DNA of 64,000 nucleotides, taken from Drosophila miranda (Eukaryota; Arthropoda; Insecta; Diptera; Drosophilidae). Position 1 is the stretch's first letter. Every line of letters starts with the position of its first letter. The notes beneath the pieces were generated by a model. The model saw nothing but the letters and a program-made list of their open reading frames with translations, was not told the DNA's origin and did not search any database. The DNA lies in the NCBI RefSeq assembly GCF_003369915.1, contig NW_022881603.1, forward strand, positions 36,975,124 through 37,039,123, read 5' to 3'. Shown in pieces: positions 56,665 to 64,000 of this stretch. The position numbers and the translations under genes were made by a program.

Positions 56665-57737
56665 AAAACTATATTTTATGAGATTCTGAACAAGTACAGA
56701 AAGGACGACTGGAACATTCTATCAACAGATGCCTCAGTTACAGAAAGTACATGTGGCATAGGAATAGTAGAATGGCCTAGTGGAAATATCCACAAGTACA
56801 AAATAGAAAACAGATTATCCTCAGTAGGTGCCGAACTCGTAGGCCTTAAAAAGGCCTGCGAACTATGTCTTAAATATAATTACAAAAAGGCTTTGATTTT
56901 AAGTGATGGATTAGGAGCTATTAATTTAATTAAAAATAAGAATACAGACTCGTACCTAGTGAATGATATTCACAAAATAATTAACCAATCAGACATTCAG
57001 AAACTTGACATTCTATGGGTCCCTGGTCACAAGGGTGTGGCCATCAACGAAAAGACTGACATAGCAGCAAAGGCTTCTACAAGTGAGGGGTTTACAATAA
57101 ATATAAAATACAGCTACAAGGAGGCTCAAAGAGAAATTAGGAACTTTTTAGTATACAAATGGAATGAGGACTACAGGACGAAGTGTAGGACGAAGAGATC
57201 CACCCTCATAGACATATTTCCCTGGCATTTTTCTCTTAAATGGAATGCTAAAAGCATCAAGACCATTAACAGACTTATGACGGGACACACATACGACAAA
57301 GTCTTCCTACACAGAATCAAAGCAATTGACTCAAATATCTGCGAAACGTGCAATGTAACTGAATATGCCGAACACCTGATCTTCGATTGCCAAAGATTTG
57401 CCGGGCTCAGAAGGAAATTCAAAATCTTTAAATATTATAACAATTTACATCAATTATTAATAAAAAAAGAGCCGCTACATCTCAGAGAGCTGGCAATCTT
57501 CATCAAAACTGCTGACTTAAACTTTTGACCCCTTTTTTCTTCATCATGTTATAAAGTAATTTCAGTTTATTTTCTAAAACAGTTAAGTAATTTTCCTCTT
57601 TTTTTTATATACCGACCTGTCAAACTCGCCAAACTACATCACCAGTATCTGATCAATGTGGCTACAGTGCTACGATCAAAGTTCCGATCATCCTTGAGAT
57701 GATTTAACACCAAAAAAAAAAAAAAAAAAAAAAAAAA
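56665..57737 (+). mobile_element. I-type LINE 3' end (U5)
   Basis: The most intact RNase H piece: the frame is open to 57528 and ends LHLRELAIFIKTADLNF, which the 7-A run preserves and which is probably the native C-terminus. It has the 18-bp deletion as in U2 and U4. Poly(A) ends at 57737. Confidence 0.85.
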
Positions 57738-58953
57738 TTGCTTTCGGTTGAATACTAGCTAGCAACGACTATCAGCACTGAACACATATTTTTAACCGAT
57801 AATCTAATCAATTTTATATAAAAGTGGCTAATTTTAAGTACCATCTTTATTGGCATTGTTTATAAAATAAGGTTTCAATAAAAAATGTCAACAATTTCCA
57901 CTAAGTTTATTTCTTTACATGGTAACTACCCATTTGCTACATATTAAAATCATTTTTATAAAGGGGAATATGTGTACTTTTCAAAATTGTTGGCCCGTTC
58001 TTTTCCATATAAGCCCCATGGAAGCGCCAGTGTGAAAAACCCCCGTTATGCATATTTTTACATTCCTTTTTTTATATTTTTGAAAACATTGAGATTTTGA
58101 TGGCAAGTGATCAAGATATCGATGATTTCCCGCATTAATAATCGATGTGGCTCTAAATTGCATTTTTACACGACTTCTACATTGGGGCATTGGCCAATGT
58201 GAGTGCATAACCTTAATATACTGGAAAATACTATGGAAAGTATTTTTATATTTTGCAAGGTGTGTGAACCAGACATTGTGGCAAGAAAATTAGTGTACTA
58301 AGTGACTTGGCGATAAAATATACGGTCTGAAATATGCCACATATACCCACTTAAGACCCCTCTATTTAAACAGTCATTGTAGATACCTCCTATCCCTTCT
58401 TTTACTCACAAAAAAAAAACCCACTATATCCACGATTTTCACTATTTTCGGTGCAATATTAAAATACCCCTTTGGCATACAATGGGCTAATCGTTCTGTG
58501 ATTTGATATTATTAGCTTGCTAGGACTTTATAGCTGAACATGAAGTTTATCCGATTGATAGATTATTTTTCTAAAATAGTAGCCAACTTTTGCTAGTCAT
58601 TCTTATTGGATTTGTTTAGAATTTTCACGAGTTTTCAAAGGGAAAATTATTGTGTAAAAAAAGCACTACCTTTAAAAAAAACTGCATACAAAATACCAGA
58701 TTAAATTGTTAAACAAATTCCAAGTCCCTAATCTATCAAAAAAGTTTCCTTGCCAGGTAAAAAAGAGGTAAATATTATTATTATTAGTATTATTTTCCGC
58801 GGTCTAACTCGAGTTGTTATCCAGTTTAAATAAAGGGGCTTAAGTGGGCTAAGTTCGTTTTTTCATCGGTATGGCACGCTGAAAAGGCGCCATTCTTAAG
58901 AAGCGTACCTCCATTTTTTTTAAACTCCTAAATAATTACTTCTCGACGTCATA
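57738..58953 (+). promoter_or_regulatory. mars 5' flank, unit U6
   Basis: Same flank with a small deletion near 58640 (GGGAAAATTATTG) that destroys the small plus-strand ORF seen in other units, supporting that ORF being non-coding. Confidence 0.5.
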
Positions 58954-61466
58954 ATGCAGCGCCACGGGGAATTATATAAACAGCAATCACTTGCTTTCAG
59001 CCCACGCAATTTCAATGAGCAGAACCGGGAACTCCAGAATGCGGCGCGTGCAAAACAGCGCGAGGATCGTTTTCAAAGCAACCGCATTATTAGTGTTAGT
59101 CCAACTCCCGTCAAGCGTGCGGCACCTATACCGCCCTCAGAGGAGGCGCAGCCATGCCTTACCTATGTCGCTCCTCCTAAGGAGAATCGAAAACCAGAGC
59201 TGCCTCAGCAGCAGAGGAACCCCACCCGGGACCTTTACATAAAGCGCTTCGTGGATTGGAAGGCTGCCAAGAAGGAACAAACAAAGAACGAGCAAATTGC
59301 TCGTCGTGGTCAAAAGATGTTCACATATAAAACCGAAACACTTAAACCTGCGACAAACCCCCAGAAAGAGCAGGAGAACGCTCCGGCATTTGTGCCGCCA
59401 AAAAGGCACTCCTTATATGTTTTGGCAAAAAAAACTCAGTGTACGCAGACGGCAGCGGAGAGGAACAAGCCTTTGGCAACCCAATTGCGTACCCAGGGTC
59501 ATCCATCCAGATTGCGCGCTCAGCCTGCGGCAACCATGGCAAAGCTGCAACATGCAACGTCGCGTCCTCAACCGGTCACTGTGAAGACCCAAACATCAAA
59601 CATGAAACATCAAACATCAGCAAGGAATGTCCAGCCAGCCACAGTGAAGCCTGCACCTTCACGTGCATTGCCCTTGAAGCCTACAGCAGGCCCAAAGCCC
59701 AAGGCAGCAGATTTGGTCGTTGGACCTTCTGCAAATGGGGTTGTTCATTTGCCAAATGTGAGGACGCAACCATTCGAAAAGCCGGCCGTGAGAAAGCCCA
59801 CCTTAAAAATACCAGCAGTGAAACCAAAGCCCATTCAAGGAGGCGGCGGAGGGGGAGCTGCGGGAAAATTTAAGTCGACCGCAGTAGCAAAAGGGCCGGC
59901 AATAAAAAACAAGCTTGCCAGCCAATTGTCGACCAGAATGAAGGCCAAGAGCAACGTCAGCAAGTACGTAGGTCTTCAAAAGAATGTTCGAAATCGGCCG
60001 GAGCTGATGAGAGATTGAGATTTCAAATCTGAGTCCAGTGGGTCCAATGAGCAGCCACCGAGATTCGAAAGCGAAGCGGAAATTTGACTTTTCTAGGTAC
60101 TCTTTGATAAAAACGGCAGCTGAAGAGAGTTTGATCTTGGATCCATATCTGGCTAAGGGTAAGTACAACAGGAATAAAATGGAGTAAAATGTAATATTAT
60201 TGGTTTCCAGATCCAGATGATAAAGAACAAGAAAATTCTACTCTGAAGGCAGCTGCGGAGCAAACCCCTCCTCGCAGGATTTCCGATGAGAAGCCCAACT
60301 ACTTAAGTCCATATGTGAGCGTCTCGCGCGGTAAAGTCAACTCTCGCTGTGATCGTGAGAAGCGAAACAGCATGTATTTGCCCGGTGAGGAGTATCCTGT
60401 TGCCAATCGGCGGGCCCTCGAGTCGGTGCTCTACTTTCGCATACAGCTGGAGAATGAGATTCGACGACTGCGAGATATCTGCAGCGAGTGGGAAGCCTAT
60501 AGCAAGGAGAATGAGGCGCATCTGGTTGAGACGGGCGGCATAGATATGATCAATGTGGCCATTGGACAGACAAATTTGCTCTCTACCAAGAAATTGATGC
60601 AGTTCAGCGGTCTGATTGACCGTTGCGAGGCGGGAGCTACGGGCAAGAACCATCGACCCTACGATGGCAGCGAGGAGACGAAACCCGTCCAGGCAGAGGA
60701 TCTGGAAGGGTGGTGGGACATGCTGCGACTCCAGATTGAGAATGTTGACAAGCGCTTTGATAACTTGAAGCGATGGAAACAGAACAATTGGCAGGACCCC
60801 GATGCAGTTGAGGAATCGAAAATACCAGCCAAGCCTGTGGCCAAACCAAAGTCTAAGCTGGGCAACAATTTAAACGCTAAGCCCAAGGTCAAGGCCAGCA
60901 GTAACTTGATGCAATTACTCCGCAAGGCCCATGCTGAAATGAAAAAGGCTAAGGCGGATGTATCAGCGGACGATGCCCCGCAAACTCCATCTCGCAGCAG
61001 CACTCAGCGTGTGATCGTAGTACGCGACCGTCGGTCCTTCTCTCCTGCTCGCACCGTCCTGCGCATGTCTGTAGGCGAGAGCCGTTCTTCCAATGGTGGC
61101 AACACTCTGCTCAAGTCTGCTATATTGGCCGCAGCCGAACAAAACGCTCTTAATCATACCCCCCCTCCCAATAAGGGACGCCAGTCGATTCTGAAAAAAC
61201 CAGGGACCAGCAAGCGTGAAAGTCGTGGAGTTATTTTCAGTACAAAGAAAAATGTACGGCACTTCAAATTCACCTACGAAGAAGGCACTATTAGCGATGA
61301 TGAGCCCTTTGGCGGCGATAAGCTAGAGGATTGCGAGGAGGACATGTCGATCGAAGCTTCAGGGGAAACACGTTCCGTAGACCAGGGCCTAGCAGAAAAT
61401 GAGCCGCAATCCGAGTCTTACGCCATCCACCGAGTTTATGTAGTTTATCTATCATTTATTATTTAA
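58954..61466 (+). pseudogene. mars: mars with frameshift and lost stop, unit U6
   Basis: Exon 1 spans 58954-60158 and is 137 bp shorter than in U4/U5: after LMR it skips to GAGATTTCAAATC, removing the KISF motif region and shifting the frame, so translation ends at 60018 (354 codons). The intron (60159-60210) and exon 2 from 60211 are otherwise normal, with the acidic segment present, a 3-bp loss (DVSADD for DVVSADD) and S-to-I in LRLQIENV. The normal TAG is TAC (TCTTACGCC), extending the frame 18 codons to 61466. Two independent lesions make a full-length product impossible. Confidence 0.87.
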
Positions 61467-61588
61467 AGTTACGTTTTTGTTTATATGTATAGTATTATTT
61501 AATTCTGAAAATTATGTTTCAATTTCAAAGCCTTGTTTTATATTTTTTTTTTAATTAAGTACATCAATCAATCAAATAAAGGAAAAAA
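61467..61588 (+). other. mars 3' UTR, unit U6
   Basis: Same as other units, with AATAAA present before DINE-1. Confidence 0.55.
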
Positions 61589-62702
61589 ACGAGGGGGAAC
61601 GTTGTGAGTTGCTGCGGACACCGCAACTCTACAGTTATACCCGATACTAAGTCAGTATGGCTCTCCTCCGGCAGACGCCGCTAATATTAAACGACACGAC
61701 AAAGAGTGCGTGCGAGAGAGACAGAAAATCAGTCTGAGCGTGACGTCGGGCGCTGCGTAGCCACTGCAAATTGATTTGTTCCTATTGGCTATAAAAATGA
61801 TCTGATCTGATCCAGATTCAGCAATCTGATAGATATGGTCATTATCTATGATTCTGCGTTTTTAGTTTTCTCGAATGTGCAATATTGTGGATGCAACAGA
61901 TTTTCGTCCTTTGTGTGGGCGGAAGGGGGGGGGGCGAAATTTTGAGATACACGTTTTATAGTAAGATGTAACAGGAGTGCGGATACCAAATGTGGTTACT
62001 CTAGCCTAAATAGTCTCTGAGATTTTTGAATATCCCCAGATTTTCGTCCTTTGCGGAAGGGGAAGGCGGAAGGGGGTGTGACGAAATTTTGAAACAAACT
62101 CGTCTCGGTCCGATATATTAGGAGTGTGGATACCAAATTTGGTTGCTCTAGCTTTTGTAGTCTCTGAGATCTAGGCGCTAATGTTTTACTCTAAGCAAAG
62201 CCGCCTATGCTACTTGTGTGTTAGAGAGAGACAGGGCGAGAAAAAAATTAAATTGTTTTCTTGATGCTGGCTATAATAATAATACGATCCAATTCAGATT
62301 CCGCAGTCTTAAAGATATGGTCATTCTCTACAATTCTACGTTTTTGGTTTTCTCATATCTTTAAAATTGTGGATGCCACAGATTTTCGTCCTTTGTGGGG
62401 GCGGAAGTGGGCGGGGCGAAGTTTTGAAATATTTTTGTAGCAGTGACATATTACAGAAGTCTGGGTCCAAAACATCGTTGCTCTAGCTCTTATAGTCTTT
62501 GAGCACTAGGCGCTGAAGGGGACGGACAGACGGACGGACGGACAGACGGACAGACAGACATGGCTCAATCGACTCGGCTATTGATGCTGATCAAGAATAT
62601 ATATACTTTATGGGGTCGGAAACGATTCCTTCTGGACGTTACACACATCCACTTTTACCACAAATCTAATATACCCCAATACTCATTTTGAGTATCGGGT
62701 AT
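61589..62702 (+). mobile_element. DINE-1/INE-1-like element with native right flank (U6)
   Basis: A complete copy whose 3' end, GAGTATCGGGTAT, is followed by TGTTGTTGCTCCGTGCG instead of I-type RNase H sequence. This is the only DINE-1 in the window that joins mars 3' UTR on the left and unrelated sequence on the right, so it probably shows copy A's original flanks. Confidence 0.8.
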
Positions 62703-62923
62703 TGTTGTTGCTCCGTGCGTAATGAATAGCGCGTAGTTTTGTGTTTGTCGCCTTTTAGTAAGTCACTTGCTCTGTTTTTTTGTGTTGTTTTATCAGCCTT
62801 GAATGCACCACACTCACACACGCGCACAGCATACATACATATGTATGAGGGTTTCTTTCGTATTTTCCAGCTCTGTTGAGATTAAAATAGTGCTCTTATT
62901 ACTTTGATTTCCATTTTATTATA
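62703..62923. other. Unique sequence between U6 and Tc1
   Basis: About 220 bp not repeated elsewhere in the window, with CA-rich microsatellite-like sequence (CACACTCACACACGCGC) and no ORF. It is probably the original genomic flank right of mars and DINE-1 copy A. It ends in TATA before the Tc1 terminus at 62924. Confidence 0.6.
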
Positions 62924-63910
62924 CAGTCAAGGAAAAAAGTCAACATACAGCACCGATTTTTCAATATTTCGGGTTTTCGCAATGAAAATTAAAAAAGTTG
63001 GTATGCCATTATTTAGGACACTTAAAGTTATTATTATTTCAGAAAAAAAACTTAAACAAAAATTATGTATACTAAAGTTACAACGAAAAAACATAAAATG
63101 TTCACGGAAAAAAGTGTACATACAGCCTCATGCTTTTGTATTATAGTCTCAAAGTCATCTTAATATTAATACTTTTTATACTTTTAATATTTGGTTGGTC
63201 CACCATTGGCATCTATTACAGCCTGTAGTCGTCGGGGCATCGATGCCACCAAATTTTCGGTTGTTGTGGGCGGAACTTCGGCCCAAGCTCGAATGAGGGC
63301 GGTTTTGAGGCTTTCCCGACTGCTGATGTTATACTTCCGTACCAATCTTTCTAAAATGTCCCAAAGATGTTCGATTGGGTTAAGGTCTGGGCATAATACA
63401 GCAACCAATCACGCACAACATGTGCGGTGTGCTTTGCATCGTTGTCCTGTTGGAAGATCCAACTGCTTCCCAGGCTCAATGTATCCACCGATGTTTCCAA
63501 ATTTTCTTCCAATATCTTCTTATACTGAAAGCGATCCATATTCCCTTCCACAAACACCAAATTACCTACTCCAGGCGACGCCATAGCGCCCCAAACCATT
63601 ACACTACCACCTCCATGTTTGACGGTGGGTATTATGTTTATAGGGTCAAGAGCGGTGTTTGCCTTTCTCCAAACTCTGGATCGGCCATCACTTCCGAAAA
63701 TGTTGTATTTACTTTCATCTGTAAATAAAACCGCTTTTCCAAAAGTTTGGATCCTTATTTAAGTGCGCTTTGGCGAATTCCAGGCGCAAAATCCGATTCT
63801 TTTCTGAAATCAATGGTTTCTTTCATGGAACTCGGCTCTTGAAACCATCCTGTGCAAAAAATTGGCAATTGTTTTTGGGTGCACAATGACTCCTGAACAC
63901 TTTTCGATGG
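62924..63910 (-). mobile_element. Tc1-type transposon, minus orientation
   Basis: Begins CAGTCAAGGAAAAAAGTC after TA, the mirror of the end at 34028. Transposase is on the minus strand: PDLNPIEHLWDILERL (63330-63400), FQQDNDAKHTA, and further right the first-Asp context LFTDESKYNIF (about 63710). A 31-bp deletion relative to the 33-kb copy (after DWLLYYA, about 63385) shifts the frame, and DNDPKHT reads DNDAKHT. It does not reach its second terminus; sequence of opposite orientation begins at about 63911. Confidence 0.82.
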
Positions 63911-64000
63911 ATACATCGGTGGATACATTGAGCCTGGGAAGCAGTTGGATCTTCCAACAGGACAACGATCCAAAGCACACCGCACATGTTGTGCGTTATT
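63911..64000 (+). mobile_element. Tc1-type transposase fragment, plus orientation, cut by window edge
   Basis: From ATACATCGGTGGATAC the sequence matches the plus-strand transposase at about 33430-33515 (SSWIFQQDNDPKHTA region). It lies head-to-head with the minus copy to its left. The remainder is outside the window. Confidence 0.78.

Larger units (their letters stand above)
7791..62702 (+). repeat. Tandem array of mars-like gene units (U0-U6)
   Basis: The same ordered block recurs seven times in direct orientation: mars 5' flank, mars exon 1, intron, exon 2, 3' UTR, DINE-1-like element, RNase H end of an I-type LINE, poly(A). Poly(A) tracts marking unit ends lie near 10051-10080, 16170-16201, 22333-22366, 44212-44234, 50777-50812 and 57712-57737. 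Short units are 6.1-6.9 kb; U3 is about 22 kb because it keeps or gained extra transposons. Copies are nearly identical by eye outside clear indels, so amplification is recent. The array may continue left of the Gypsy element at 1-7790. Confidence 0.93.

Overview
The window looks like insect heterochromatin, most likely from a Drosophila species. It is not a prokaryotic or ordinary euchromatic region. The evidence is short 52-55 bp GT-AG introns, DINE-1/INE-1-type Helitron-like elements, an I-type LINE, CR1-clade LINEs, Gypsy and BEL LTR elements and a Tc1 transposon, all nested in one another. No bacterial operons, tRNAs or rRNAs were seen.

The backbone is a tandem array of a host gene that I identify, from its GKAP domain, as a mars-like (HURP/DLGAP5 family) spindle gene. 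Each unit is about 6-7 kb and reads left to right: mars 5' flank, exon 1, a 52 bp intron, exon 2, 3' UTR, a DINE-1-like element, the RNase H end of an I-type LINE, and poly(A). I call the units U0-U6. U0 (7791-10080) has only its tail. U1 (10081-16201), U4 (44235-50812) and U5 (50813-57737) carry intact mars genes of 816, 851 and 851 residues. U2 (16202-22366) has lost exon 1 to a CR1 element. U3 (22367-44234) has a gene gutted by an internal deletion. U6 (57738-62702) has a frameshifted exon 1 and a lost stop codon.

U3 is the long unit and appears to preserve the ancestral arrangement: DINE-1 copy A, a truncated Tc1, a promoter-like stretch of a divergent host gene, and a nearly full-length I-type element with its target duplication, interrupted by DINE-1 copy B and by a BEL element. 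The short units look like products of recombination between DINE-1 copies A and B. A fragment of the mitochondrial methylcrotonyl-CoA carboxylase beta gene (25473-26489) lies between two CR1 copies upstream of mars in U3.

At the left edge (1-7790) a Gypsy-class element on the minus strand, with a 36-bp minisatellite in its LTRs, is inserted into the 3' flank of U0. It is followed by a second internal region sharing one LTR. At the right edge (62703-64000) U6 passes into unique sequence and then a Tc1 element in head-to-head arrangement.

mars-like proteins act in spindle assembly and chromosome segregation. A recent, partly degenerate, multi-copy array of such a gene in transposon-rich DNA is what one expects of a sex-linked (for example neo-Y or neo-X) ampliconic region. 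I recall, without being able to check, that mars is among genes amplified on the Drosophila miranda neo-sex chromosomes and that a DINE-1-like element called ISY is abundant there. The species assignment is inference.
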